Source of the DNA: Polaromonas sp.
Lineage (GTDB): Bacteria > Pseudomonadota > Gammaproteobacteria > Burkholderiales > Burkholderiaceae_C
Length of the DNA: 64,000 bases
Assembly: GCA_025362315.1 (NCBI GenBank)
Contig: JANYGP010000098.1
Location: 62,001 to 126,000, forward strand
Direction of reading: 5' to 3'
Shown here: positions 17,870 to 26,420 of the stretch, piece after piece
Layout of the letters: the number at the start of each line of letters is the position of its first letter
Position numbering within the stretch: the first letter of the stretch is position 1
Notes under the pieces: generated by a model
Databases searched by the model: none
The model's input: only the letters and a program-made list of their open reading frames with translations
What the model was told of the DNA's origin: nothing
Made by a program: the position numbers and the translations under genes

Positions 17870-18661
17870 ATGAACTTGAATACGAACTTATTTATGGCCT
17901 TATTTTTGGGGCTGATTGCTGGCGCAGCTGCCGGCGCGGCTGTTTACGCATGGTGGAGTCACTCACAAGCCAGTGCCAAAATGCGCATGCCTGACAAATG
18001 GCCACTGACATCGCGGGTGCTGCTGACAAACGAAGAATATGAAGTTTTCAAGTGGCTGACCAGTGTTTTTCATGATTATCTGGTGATGGTCAAAGTGCCT
18101 GTGCTGCGTTTTACGGTTCCCATCAGCAAAGAAAAAAATGGTGGAGGCGCACGCTGGCAACAACTCCTGGGTGGGGTGTACTGCACTTTTACGGTTTGCA
18201 CCACCAACGGCAATGTCGTGGGTTGTGTGGATGTGCCGGCCAAGCGCGGCCTGAACCGGATCAATCGCGAGTTGAAAGAATCCCTGTTGTCGGACTGCCG
18301 CATTGCCTACACTGTCGCGCGCAGCGTCAAGCTGCCAAACGCCGGTGCCATGCGCGCTGCGTTTTTAGGCGAGATGGCGGGAGGCGACGGGCGGTCAGCC
18401 AATACCCGCGGAGGCGACAGCAACTTTCATGCAGACCTGGACAGCTTTACCCGGGAAAAACGCCGGGCTGCCAAGGAAGCGGCATTGAAACAGCTCAATG
18501 AAAATGATGCACTCAAGCCGCTGGCTGGCCATCAAGCCGCTGGTTTTAACCCAGATGGCTCCGGTGCATTTGGTTCAGGTAAATTGACTCGCTTGCCCAG
18601 AAAATGGGACGACTCTTTTATCCTGCCCGACGAAAGCAGGCCAGCCAAACTCAACCAGTAG
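17870..18661 (+). CDS. Membrane-anchored DUF2726-like protein
   Basis: A 263-residue protein. One N-terminal membrane helix (residues ~7-28) is followed by a cytoplasmic domain. RVLLTNEEYEVFKWLTSVFHDY and the VKVPVLRF segment resemble the DUF2726 start, a domain thought to be related to nucleases or topoisomerase zinc domains. The C-terminal third is low-complexity and charged (EKRRAAKEAALKQL, then GFNPDGSGAFGSGK). No function can be stated. The 205 bases upstream show no gene and probably hold its promoter. Confidence 0.55.
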   Translation: MNLNTNLFMALFLGLIAGAAAGAAVYAWWSHSQASAKMRMPDKWPLTSRVLLTNEEYEVFKWLTSVFHDYLVMVKVPVLRFTVPISKEKNGGGARWQQLLGGVYCTFTVCTTNGNVVGCVDVPAKRGLNRINRELKESLLSDCRIAYTVARSVKLPNAGAMRAAFLGEMAGGDGRSANTRGGDSNFHADLDSFTREKRRAAKEAALKQLNENDALKPLAGHQAAGFNPDGSGAFGSGKLTRLPRKWDDSFILPDESRPAKLNQ

Positions 18662-18700
18662 CAGCAGCTGGACGCTGCACACCCGATGGCAGTTTTTGGT

Positions 18701-19102
18701 TTATTCCAGATCCTGGATTGCCAGCAACTGATATCGCTGACCGTAGGAAAAGTCTGCCGTTCGTGCAGCCTGCATCACCAGCTCCGTGTCTTCGTCTGAA
18801 TCAACCTTGACCATCAATGCACAATGACCTTTGCGAGCCAGGTCAACATATTTACGCACAGTGTCACCTTCTGTTCCGACAGAAGGCAGGTCGATGTCAG
18901 AGTCGCCCTCTACTTTGCCAACATCCCGCAACACTGCAGCGGCGTTTAAAAACATGACCGTGTTGCCAAACGGTAACTTGCCCATTTCAAGCGCGGCCTG
19001 TTCAGCCTGCTTTTGGTTGTGAAACATGATGAATGCATAACCTCTAGGGTAAAAAGTGCCACCCATGGTTAACATGCTTGACGTCAATTCAAATTTATTC
19101 AT
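18701..19102 (-). CDS. Conserved hypothetical protein (133 aa)
   Basis: A small soluble protein with no signal peptide or membrane segment. It has two similar-looking halves, one starting MNKFELTSSMLTMGGTFYP and a later one with ALMVKVDSDEDTELVMQAART. The pattern of alternating hydrophobic strands with QAEQAALEM and ELVMQAA helices suggests a ferredoxin-like alpha/beta fold. The middle segment SVGTEGDTVRKYVDLARKGH looks conserved. I do not recognise the family. It is divergent from dusA and has its own upstream region. Confidence 0.6.
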   Translation of the reverse strand: MNKFELTSSMLTMGGTFYPRGYAFIMFHNQKQAEQAALEMGKLPFGNTVMFLNAAAVLRDVGKVEGDSDIDLPSVGTEGDTVRKYVDLARKGHCALMVKVDSDEDTELVMQAARTADFSYGQRYQLLAIQDLE

Positions 19103-19224
19103 GAGTTTGTATTTTTGTTAACGAATCTTTTGAGTGTCGCACACCTGTTTGGACAGCTCACACACCGATAGGCAATGATTTCTGTAGGTTGAAATTATGG
19201 CTGTGCAGGAATTTAACTGTTCCA

Positions 19225-20316
19225 ATGATCAACGAAAATGACGGTATGCCCGACGTATCACTTCCGCTGAACGCATGGCGTTTGTCAGTTGCTCCCATGA
19301 TGGATTGGACAGACAGACACTGCCGCTATTTTCACCGTCTGCTGAGCCGGCACGCGCTGCTGTACACCGAGATGGTGACCACTGGCGCCCTGGTGCATGG
19401 CGACGTGGCGCGCCACTTGCGCCATGATGCACAGGAGCATCCAGTCGCCTTGCAGCTGGGCGGCAGCGAGGCAGCAGACCTGGCGCATTGCGCCAAGCTG
19501 GGCGAGCAGTGGGGCTATGGCGAAATCAACCTGAACTGCGGTTGCCCCAGCGAGCGGGTGCAGCGCGGCGCATTTGGTGCCTGCCTGATGGCCGAGCCCC
19601 AACTGGTGGCGGATTGCGTCAAGGCCATGGTCGATGTGGTCAATGTGCCTGTCACGGTCAAGCACCGCATTGGCATCGACAAGGTTGAAAGCTATGACTT
19701 TGTGCGTGACTTTGTGGGCACTGTCAGCGATGCTGGATGCAACACCTTCATCGTGCACGCGCGCAGTGCCTGGCTCAAAGGTTTGAGCCCGAAGGAAAAC
19801 CGCGAGGTGCCCCCGCTGCGCTACGAGCTGGTGCACCAGTTGAAAAAAGATTTTCCACATCTGGTGATTGCGATCAATGGCGGCATCACCAGCAACGCCC
19901 AGATCGCCGGGCAGTTGCAGCAACTCGACGGCGTCATGGTAGGCCGCCAGGCTTATCACAACCCCTGGATGATGTCGTCCTGGGATGCAGATTTTTTTGG
20001 CTCAGTCGGTGCCGCCAAGACGCGTGAAGATGTTGAGGCGCGCATGTGCGACTACATGGCCCGCGAGATGGCCGAGCATGGTACGCCCCACAGCGCCATT
20101 TCACGCCACTTGCTGGGTCTGCGCCATGGCCTGCCGGGCAGTCGCCGCTGGCGTCAGGTGTGGAGCGACCACCGCCTGAAAGCGTGGCCACCACACGACG
20201 TGATGGCGCTGGCGCATGAACAACGCCACACCAAGCCGTTTGAAGCCCTGACCGCTGACCTGACCACTGACCTGACCGCTGAAATCACCCACGGAGTCCA
20301 CCATGCGCTCGCCTGA
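19225..20316 (+). CDS. dusA: tRNA-dihydrouridine(20/20a) synthase
   Basis: An FMN-dependent enzyme (about 363 residues) reducing uridines 20 and 20a in the tRNA D-loop. Signatures: VAPMMDWTDRHCRYFHR at the start, EINLNCGCPSERVQRGAFGACLM with the catalytic Cys, VKHRIGID, and GVMVGRQAYHNPW near the C-terminus, which is diagnostic of DusA. The ATG at 19225 is preferred to an upstream TTG; a second Met lies seven codons on. The tail contains a short tandem (LTADLTTDLTAE). Its last 14 bases overlap the start of the next gene. Confidence 0.93.
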   Translation: MINENDGMPDVSLPLNAWRLSVAPMMDWTDRHCRYFHRLLSRHALLYTEMVTTGALVHGDVARHLRHDAQEHPVALQLGGSEAADLAHCAKLGEQWGYGEINLNCGCPSERVQRGAFGACLMAEPQLVADCVKAMVDVVNVPVTVKHRIGIDKVESYDFVRDFVGTVSDAGCNTFIVHARSAWLKGLSPKENREVPPLRYELVHQLKKDFPHLVIAINGGITSNAQIAGQLQQLDGVMVGRQAYHNPWMMSSWDADFFGSVGAAKTREDVEARMCDYMAREMAEHGTPHSAISRHLLGLRHGLPGSRRWRQVWSDHRLKAWPPHDVMALAHEQRHTKPFEALTADLTTDLTAEITHGVHHALA

Positions 20317-21238
20317 CACTGCAACGCCCTTGCTCAATGCACCATTAACGGCAGCCGTGTCAGGGCAACGCATGGACTTGCAAATGCCGTCGGGCAAGAT
20401 CAGCTTTTACAAATCAGAGACCTCACAAGACAAAGTCGGCAAGCTCTCGGCGAGACCGCTGTTGTTGATCCACAGTGTCAATGCCGCTGCTTCTGCCGCC
20501 GAGGTGGCGCCGCTGTATGCCTACTACAGCCAGTTGCGGCCCACCTATGCCATGGAATTGCCGGGCTACGGCTTTTCAGACCGCAGTGACAAGGCCTACA
20601 CCATCCGGCTGATGACCGATGCCGTACTGGCCATGCTGGCGCACATTCGCAGTCTGCATCACGAGGTAATTGTTGACGTGCTGGGCGTGTCACTGTCCTG
20701 CGAATACGTGGCCCGGGCGGCTGTCGAGATGCCAGCAGCAATTGGCCGAATTGCGCTCATCAGCCCCACAGGATTCATTGGACGCAAGCGTTTTTACGGC
20801 CCGCCAGGTTCGTCGCGCGGGATATCGTGGCTTTACAAAACTGTGAGCCACAAAGCATGGAGCAGCGGGTTGTTCAACACGCTGGTCCGCCCTGGCGTGG
20901 TGCGTTATTTTTTGCAGCGCACGTTTGGCCGCAAGGACATTGACGAGAACCTGTGGCGCTACTGCGTGCTGACCTCACACCAGCCGGGTGCCAAACATAC
21001 GCCCCTGTATTTTTTGTCGGCCTACCTGTTCGCAGCCGACATCAACACGATTTACGAAAAGCTGGCCTGCCCGATCTGGGTGTCCATGGCCACGCGGGGC
21101 GACTTCAAGCACTACCAGGGGCGGGACACAGTGGAGGGCCGGGCCAACTGGCAGTTTCATGCCATTGAAGGGGGCGCGTTGCCGTACTTTGAGGACTTGA
21201 CCGGCTTTGCTGCCAAACTGGACGCTTTTTTAGAGTAA
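20303..21238 (+). CDS. Alpha/beta-hydrolase-fold protein
   Basis: A 311-residue soluble protein. The oxyanion region is LLLIHSVNAAASAAE, the nucleophile elbow is LGVSLSCEY (Ser), and PGYGFSD lies between them, as in classical epoxide-hydrolase/lipase-like members. The late HAIEGGALPYFEDL may carry the His, although the usual GxxHxxxxE pattern is altered to GGALPYFE, so the catalytic His is not certain. The substrate is unknown. It overlaps dusA by 14 bases and is probably cotranscribed. Confidence 0.75.
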   Translation: MRSPDTATPLLNAPLTAAVSGQRMDLQMPSGKISFYKSETSQDKVGKLSARPLLLIHSVNAAASAAEVAPLYAYYSQLRPTYAMELPGYGFSDRSDKAYTIRLMTDAVLAMLAHIRSLHHEVIVDVLGVSLSCEYVARAAVEMPAAIGRIALISPTGFIGRKRFYGPPGSSRGISWLYKTVSHKAWSSGLFNTLVRPGVVRYFLQRTFGRKDIDENLWRYCVLTSHQPGAKHTPLYFLSAYLFAADINTIYEKLACPIWVSMATRGDFKHYQGRDTVEGRANWQFHAIEGGALPYFEDLTGFAAKLDAFLE

Positions 21239-21251
21239 AAAGTGCCGTTAG

Positions 21252-21295
21252 GGCATGTAATACGGGCGCTAGCTGCTCCGTTAATAATAGCATGT
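21252..21295. repeat. Intergenic copy of the dispersed palindromic repeat
   Basis: GCATGTAATACGGGCGCTAG followed by CTGCTCCGTTAATAATAGC. The ends GCATG and TAGCATG, and the core GGGCGC-AGC, match the other copies. It lies between two convergent stop codons and could act as a bidirectional mRNA end structure. Confidence 0.7.
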
Positions 21296-21303
21296 ATCGG
21301 TTT

Positions 21304-22575
21304 TTATCTGTCTGCGGGCTTCTCCGCGTCCGTTGGCTCCATGCCGTAGGGCGCAACCAGGTGCCACACATGGAGGGGCACCATGTTCTTGATTTTCCCG
21401 GGCATTTCGCGCCGCAAATGGATGATGGTTTCGGCGGCCTTCATGTCAATTCGGGCGCGTGCAAACTCCAGCCCCCTCGGGCCTACACGCGGCATCAGCC
21501 AGCCAACGATGGGGCGCAGCCAGTTGGGCATTTTGCGCAGTGGCAGGCCGCCCGCAGCCAGCTCGACGTTTTTGATAAAGCCTTTGACAGCACCGGCACG
21601 TTTGCCGGCACTGCCAGGCTCTGAAGTCACCACTTCGTCGCCCAGCAAGTCAAGCAGCGCCTGACCACGGTCATTGCGCACCAGCAGCCATTGCTCGCCC
21701 TCGCCGCCCATGTAGCCCACCGTGATGTCGGCCAGCACATTGGTGTAGTCCACGCAGGTGCGGCAGGTCAGCGGGAAAAAATCAGCAGGCAGCTTGGACA
21801 GCGGCAGTTGCAAAAATGGAATCGCTTTGGTGCGGCCATCCTTGTAGCGCAGCTCCACGTGGTAGTCGGCCCTGAATTCCAGGTAGGTCACATCGTCCGG
21901 GTCTTCGCCCTGGTCTTCCCCCAGCAGCGCCAAAAATTCATGAAAACGCTCGGTGGTGGTGTTGTCTGAACATGGCGTGCCAATCACATACAGCTGCTCC
22001 AGGTCCAGCTCGCGTTTAAATTCTTCTTCAACCGCCCGCAGCGCATAGATCTGGCAGGGTATGCCAATGACGGCCAGGCGCCTGAAACCCAGCGCCAGGG
22101 CAGGCTCCAGCAGAGCCAACAGTGGCGCGTAACCCATGCGCATGCCCCGGCATTGGGCCATGCCTTCTGCGCGCGTCACGATCACTGGCTTGGGCCGCCA
22201 CTTGTCGTTGGCGTCTGGTGCCATGGTCAGCACGGCATCCACCGCGCCGGTCTCCAGCAGGCGCTCGGCCAGTCGGGTGGTGATGCCGGTCCACTGCGCC
22301 CCAGGGCTGGGCGCTGCCAGGCGGGCACGCAGCATGCGCTGGTGCGGCCCGAAAAAAAGCTCGTCTGGTGTGGCCACATCGCGCTGGCGGCCATGCACCG
22401 CTTGCTCAAGCCGCGCATAGTCCGGCTGGATGAACTGGCACGCCTGACCGCAGCGCTTGGGGTTGCTGGAGCGTGACAAGCCGCAGTCGGTGCACAGCCC
22501 GCGCGCCGGTCCGCCAGTGAAGGTGGGAGAGATCAAAATTGGGGTATTCGGGGCTGCGCTGGATTGAAAAGGCAT
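21304..22575 (-). CDS. Coenzyme F420 hydrogenase/dehydrogenase beta-subunit-like FeS flavoprotein (BciB/FrhB family)
   Basis: A 423-residue iron-sulfur flavoprotein. The N-terminal Cys-rich block GLCTDCGLSR followed by KRCGQACQFIQPDY, the central AVIGIPCQIYALRA, and FPLTCRTCVDYTNVLADITVGYMG are the expected FrhB N- and C-domain motifs. In phototrophs, relatives (BciB) reduce the 8-vinyl group of divinyl chlorophyllide using reduced ferredoxin. No other photosynthesis gene is visible here, so that role is only a possibility. Convergent with the hydrolase; divergent from sbcB. Confidence 0.78.
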   Translation of the reverse strand: MPFQSSAAPNTPILISPTFTGGPARGLCTDCGLSRSSNPKRCGQACQFIQPDYARLEQAVHGRQRDVATPDELFFGPHQRMLRARLAAPSPGAQWTGITTRLAERLLETGAVDAVLTMAPDANDKWRPKPVIVTRAEGMAQCRGMRMGYAPLLALLEPALALGFRRLAVIGIPCQIYALRAVEEEFKRELDLEQLYVIGTPCSDNTTTERFHEFLALLGEDQGEDPDDVTYLEFRADYHVELRYKDGRTKAIPFLQLPLSKLPADFFPLTCRTCVDYTNVLADITVGYMGGEGEQWLLVRNDRGQALLDLLGDEVVTSEPGSAGKRAGAVKGFIKNVELAAGGLPLRKMPNWLRPIVGWLMPRVGPRGLEFARARIDMKAAETIIHLRREMPGKIKNMVPLHVWHLVAPYGMEPTDAEKPADR

Positions 22576-22826
22576 GCCGCAACTTTACCTGCAGCTTTGC
22601 GGGCGCTGAACATGCGGACAGCAGATTTGAACTTTTTGCCACTTTGGCACCGGCAGCTGCATCATGGCGAGCCGATGGTCACAATCGAAGCTTGTAAAGC
22701 AATTCAGCAGCTCCTCCACAGTTGCCAGGGTCCAGTCCGGCACGACCACACTGATTCTATTTGCTACAATATATGTAGCTGGTAGCGCCCATATTTGTTG
22801 GTCCAAAGGCTAATTTAATACTTGAT
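22576..22826. other. Intergenic region between the FrhB-like gene and sbcB
   Basis: About 250 bases between divergent genes, holding both promoters and a repeat copy at 22755-22815. A minus-strand frame of 73 codons (22585-22806) crosses it, but it starts within the repeat and matches nothing I recognise. Confidence 0.4.
22755..22815. repeat. Intergenic copy of the dispersed palindromic repeat upstream of sbcB
   Basis: TTTGCTACAATATATGTAGC followed by TGGTAGCGCCCATATTTGTTGG, in reverse orientation relative to the xdhA copies. GCTACAATATATGTAGC is itself a hairpin. It ends about 12 bases before the sbcB start codon, so it may affect its translation or promoter. Confidence 0.65.
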
Positions 22827-24299
22827 ATGGCTCCACACACCTTCTTATGGCACGACTACGAAACCTTTGGCCTGAACCCCCGGCGTGAGCGACCATCGCA
22901 ATTTGCCGGCATCCGTACCGATGCCGAGCTGAACGAGATTGGCGAGCCGGTCATGCTGTACTGCCAGCCCGCCAATGATTATTTGCCTGACGCCCAGTCT
23001 TGCGTGCTGACCGGCATCACGCCGCAGTTGTGCCTGACGCGCGGCGTGCCCGAGCATGAATTTGCTGCCACCATTGAGCACCTGCTGGCCCAGCCAGGCA
23101 CAGTGGGTGTGGGCTACAACACCATCCGGTTTGACGATGAAGTCACGCGCCATCTGCTGTGGCGCAACCTGATCGACCCCTATGCGCGGGAATGGCAAAA
23201 CAACTGCGGTCGCTGGGACATTCAGGACGTGGTGCGCATGGCGTACGCGCTGCGGCCGGACGGCATTGTCTGGCCGCGCAAGCCAGACGACCGCAAGCCG
23301 GGCGATCCCGATGCCACGCGCCCCAGTTTCAAACTGGAAGACCTGGCCCGGGCCAACGGCTTGCTGCATGAAGCTGCGCACGATGCGCTGTCTGACGTGC
23401 GGGCCACGATTGCGCTGGCGCGGCTGATTCGCACCGCCCAGCCCAAACTGTTCGAGTTTTGCTTTGGACTGCACAAAAAAGACCGCGTGGCGGCCGAGCT
23501 TGGCTTGCCGTGCAGCCCGCCCACGGCCCAGCCGTTTTTGCATGTGTCGGGCATGTTTGCTCCGGAGCGTGGTTGCCTGGCAGTCATGTGGCCGCTGGCC
23601 ACGCACCCCAGCAACAAAAACGAGTTGCTCGCCTGGGACCTGGCCCATGACCCGAGTGATCTGGCCAGCCTTGACATCGAAACACTGCGCCTGCGCCTGT
23701 TCACCAAACAGTCTGATTTGCCCGAGGGTGTGCAGCGCCTGCCCATCAAGTCAGTGCATCTGAACAAGTCGCCAATGGTGGTGAAAAAGCTGAAAACGCT
23801 GACCCCCGAGATGGCAGCCAAATGGGGCATTGACATCCCCGCCGCGCTGGCCCATGCTGAAAAAGCCCGGAAACTGCCCGACATGAGCGCCATCTGGCCC
23901 GAACTGTTCAGCCGCCCCAAAATGCCGGCAAGTGATGTCGATGAAGACCTGTACGGCGGCTTTGTTGGCCCCGCGGATCGCCGCCGCCTTGACCAGCTGC
24001 GCCAGCTGTCGCCGCCAGAGCTGGCGGTCAGCCGCGTGGGCTTTGACGACGAACGCCTGAGCGAGCTGGTGTTTCGTTACCGGGCCCGCAACTTCCCACA
24101 AACGCTCAATGACCAAGAGCAGAAACAGTGGCTAGCCCATCGTGCGGCGCGCTTGCTGGAGGGGCAGGGTGGGGCACGCAGTCTGGATGCATTGCTCGCC
24201 CAGCTAGATGCCTTGAGTGAAACTGCCGACGAGAAAGCGCAAGCTGTTCTGGAGGCGCTGTCTGACTATGCGGAACAAGTGGTTCCGCAAGAGGGCTGA
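22827..24299 (+). CDS. sbcB: Exodeoxyribonuclease I
   Basis: A single-strand 3'-5' DNA exonuclease (490 residues) acting in recombination and mismatch repair. DEDDh motifs: FLWHDYETFGLNP (Asp, Glu), GVGYNTIRFDDEVTRH, and LHEAAHDALSDVRATIALARL with the His-Asp pair. The middle SH3-like and C-terminal helical domains have the expected size; PKMPASDVDEDLYGGF is a typical C-domain segment. Start is at the ATG right after the repeat. No partner gene is adjacent. Confidence 0.95.
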   Translation: MAPHTFLWHDYETFGLNPRRERPSQFAGIRTDAELNEIGEPVMLYCQPANDYLPDAQSCVLTGITPQLCLTRGVPEHEFAATIEHLLAQPGTVGVGYNTIRFDDEVTRHLLWRNLIDPYAREWQNNCGRWDIQDVVRMAYALRPDGIVWPRKPDDRKPGDPDATRPSFKLEDLARANGLLHEAAHDALSDVRATIALARLIRTAQPKLFEFCFGLHKKDRVAAELGLPCSPPTAQPFLHVSGMFAPERGCLAVMWPLATHPSNKNELLAWDLAHDPSDLASLDIETLRLRLFTKQSDLPEGVQRLPIKSVHLNKSPMVVKKLKTLTPEMAAKWGIDIPAALAHAEKARKLPDMSAIWPELFSRPKMPASDVDEDLYGGFVGPADRRRLDQLRQLSPPELAVSRVGFDDERLSELVFRYRARNFPQTLNDQEQKQWLAHRAARLLEGQGGARSLDALLAQLDALSETADEKAQAVLEALSDYAEQVVPQEG

Positions 24300-24317
24300 T
24301 TTGCGTTGCTACCAGCC

Positions 24318-24353
24318 ATGTGCCAATGCTCATAGCAATGTGCCAACGCTCAT
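24318..24353 (+). repeat. Short direct repeat (16 bp, period 20)
   Basis: ATGTGCCAATGCTCAT at 24318-24333 and ATGTGCCAACGCTCAT at 24338-24353, directly before a palindromic repeat copy. Confidence 0.7.
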
Positions 24354-24354
24354 C

Positions 24355-24408
24355 TATTGATAGCTGCTAGCGCCCTGCTTTATTGCGCTAACGGCTTATT
24401 TTATTGAT
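24355..24408. repeat. Intergenic copy of the dispersed palindromic repeat after sbcB
   Basis: TATTGATAGCTGCTAGCGCC, then CTGCTTTATTGCGCTAACGG and TTATTTTATTGA. It lies between the convergent ends of sbcB and the AEC carrier gene and could serve as a shared transcript end. Confidence 0.7.
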
Positions 24409-24429
24409 AATTTAGTGACTGCTATCACG

Positions 24430-25341
24430 TCATAACAACTTCAGCAAGCCCAGCGCAAACGGCAAGCTCACCACCCCCAGCAACGTTGACAGTGTGACCA
24501 GCCCCGCCACATAGCCGCCGTTGTAACCCATGCGGGCCGCCAACACATAGGCGCTGGACGCTGTAGGCAGCGCTGAAAAAACCAGCAAAATGGACGCCTG
24601 CGCAGCAGACAGCTTCAGCACCACGGCCAGGGCCCATGCCACCAGCGGCAGCAGCGCATGGCGGATCAGCAGCAGCGATACCCCCAGCGTTTTTCCCTGC
24701 GCCAGCTGCCCAAACTGCAGCCCAGCTCCGGCTGCCAGCAAACCCAGGGCCAGCGAGGCTGAGCCGATGCGGGTGACCGTCGGTTCCAGCCACACGGGCA
24801 TGGAAAACCCGAGCAGATTGGCTGCCAGACCCGATGCTGTGCCAATGATGAGCGGGTTGCGCAGCAGCTCTTGAGAAAAACTGCTTTGCCCATGCCGCGC
24901 CATGGGCCACACCGCCGCCACATTGAACAGCGGCACGCAGACTCCGATCAGCACGGCAATCAGCAGCAGGCCCTGGCTTCCAGCGAGTTTTTCGGCCAGT
25001 GCCAGTGCAATGAATGAGTTGAACCGGAAAGCAACCTGCGCGCTGCCCGCATGGTCACGGCGATTGATTTTGGGCCCGACAAGTGGCAAATGAGGCAGGC
25101 TGTAAGCCATGACAATACCCGCCAGCCCAGTCAGCAGTCCCGCAATGATCAAGCTGGATGTGGCTGCCAGGTCCAGCGGGCTTTTCACAATCGAATGAAA
25201 CAGCAAGACTGGAAACAAAAAGTAGTAAACCAGGCTTTCAACCTGCGCCCAGACGGTGCGGTTCAGCGCTGTGTACCGGCAGACCAGGTAACCTCAAACT
25301 ATCAATGAAAAATCAGGAAGCAGGAGCTGGACAAAATTCAC
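24430..25341 (-). pseudogene. AEC-family auxin-efflux-type carrier with an early in-frame TGA
   Basis: The long frame from a TTG at 25218 encodes about eight membrane helices with the AEC pattern (late KLSAAQASILLVFSALPTASSAYVLA). Reading further upstream in the same frame gives AEC-like N-terminal sequence: a GTG at 25339-25341 begins VNFVQLLLPDFSLIV, then TGA at 25294-25296, then GYLVCRYTALNRTVWAQVE. The gene therefore looks intact apart from one nonsense codon at about codon 16, where a residue before GYL is expected. Either the gene is dead, or a protein lacking the first helix is made from an internal start such as the TTG. A sequence error cannot be excluded. Confidence 0.7.
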
Positions 25342-25449
25342 AGAACAAGAATAACCGATGGGGGTTAGCCCTTATGCGTAATCCACAACTGAAAATCGCC
25401 AATTAACATTTAATATTTGGCACAACCGACCACTTCAAGGAATTTTTCT

Positions 25450-26415
25450 ATGCAACGCCGCATTGTTTTTGTTTTGTCCGCAGCCGCTGTCTTGAGCAGC
25501 GCTGCATTTGCGCAGTCTTACCCCAACAAGGTGGTCAAATTGCAGGTCCCATTTGCGCCAGGTGGCACCACCGACATCATTGGCCGCACGATCGCTGAGC
25601 CATTGGGCAAAGCCATCGGCCAGAGCGTGGTGGTAGAAAACAAAGCCGGCGGCGGCGGTGTGGTGGGCGCAAACGAGACCGCCAAGGCCCCGCCTGATGG
25701 CTACACGCTGGGCGTGGCCACCGTGTCCACCACAGCGGCCAACCCGGCCATCAACCCCAAAATTCCGTACAACACGCTGACCGATTTCACGCCGATCATC
25801 AACATTGCAGCCACGCCCAATTTGATTGCAGTGCACCCCAGCTTCCCGGCTAAAAACTACAAGGAATTCATTGCCGAGATCAAGAAAAACCCAGGCAAGT
25901 ATTCGTATTCGTCGTCCGGCACAGGCGGCATTGGCCACCTGCAGATGGAGCTGTTTAAAAACCTGAGCGGCGCATTTGTCACCCATATTCCGTACCGGGG
26001 TGCAGGGCCTGCGCTGAACGACACAGTGGCCGGACAGGTCAACATGATTTTTGACAACATTCCTTCTGCCTTGCCGTTCATTCAGCAAAAACGCCTGATC
26101 CCGATTGTGGTCGCTGCCCCCCAGCGCCTGGCAGTGCTGCCGGATGTGCCCACCTTCAAAGAGCTGGGCCTGGAGCCCGTCAACCGCATGGCGTACTACG
26201 GCATCACGGGGCCTAAAGGCTTGCCGAAAGAAGTGGTCGACAAAATCAACGCCGGCGTCAAAAAGTCGCTGGAAGACCCGGCCGTTCGCAAGCGGATTGA
26301 AGACACCGGCTCCATCGTGATTGGCAACACACCCGAGCAGTTCAGCGCACAAATCAAGGCCGAGTACGAGGTGTACAAAAAGGTGGTGGACACGGCCCGG
26401 CTGAAACTCGAATAA
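25450..26415 (+). CDS. Bug-family tripartite-tricarboxylate-type solute-binding protein
   Basis: A periplasmic binding protein of 321 residues, with signal peptide cleaved after AAFA (near residue 21). Family marks: [42 protein letters not shown], and [26 protein letters not shown], the ligand-binding loops of Bug proteins, which bind carboxylates or similar anions. No tctAB membrane genes lie nearby, as is usual for the many orphan Bug genes of Burkholderiales. The ATG at 25450 is used. xerD follows six bases after the stop. Confidence 0.92.
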   Translation: MQRRIVFVLSAAAVLSSAAFAQSYPNKVVKLQVPFAPGGTTDIIGRTIAEPLGKAIGQSVVVENKAGGGGVVGANETAKAPPDGYTLGVATVSTTAANPAINPKIPYNTLTDFTPIINIAATPNLIAVHPSFPAKNYKEFIAEIKKNPGKYSYSSSGTGGIGHLQMELFKNLSGAFVTHIPYRGAGPALNDTVAGQVNMIFDNIPSALPFIQQKRLIPIVVAAPQRLAVLPDVPTFKELGLEPVNRMAYYGITGPKGLPKEVVDKINAGVKKSLEDPAVRKRIEDTGSIVIGNTPEQFSAQIKAEYEVYKKVVDTARLKLE

Positions 26416-26420
26416 CTGGT

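Noticed and set aside
22585-22806. 73-codon minus-strand frame before sbcB
   Set aside because: Its start lies in a dispersed repeat and the protein matches nothing; no ribosome-binding site.
25294-25296. TGA in the AEC gene as a selenocysteine codon
   Set aside because: AEC carriers are not selenoproteins, and I see no selenocysteine-insertion hairpin; a nonsense change is simpler.
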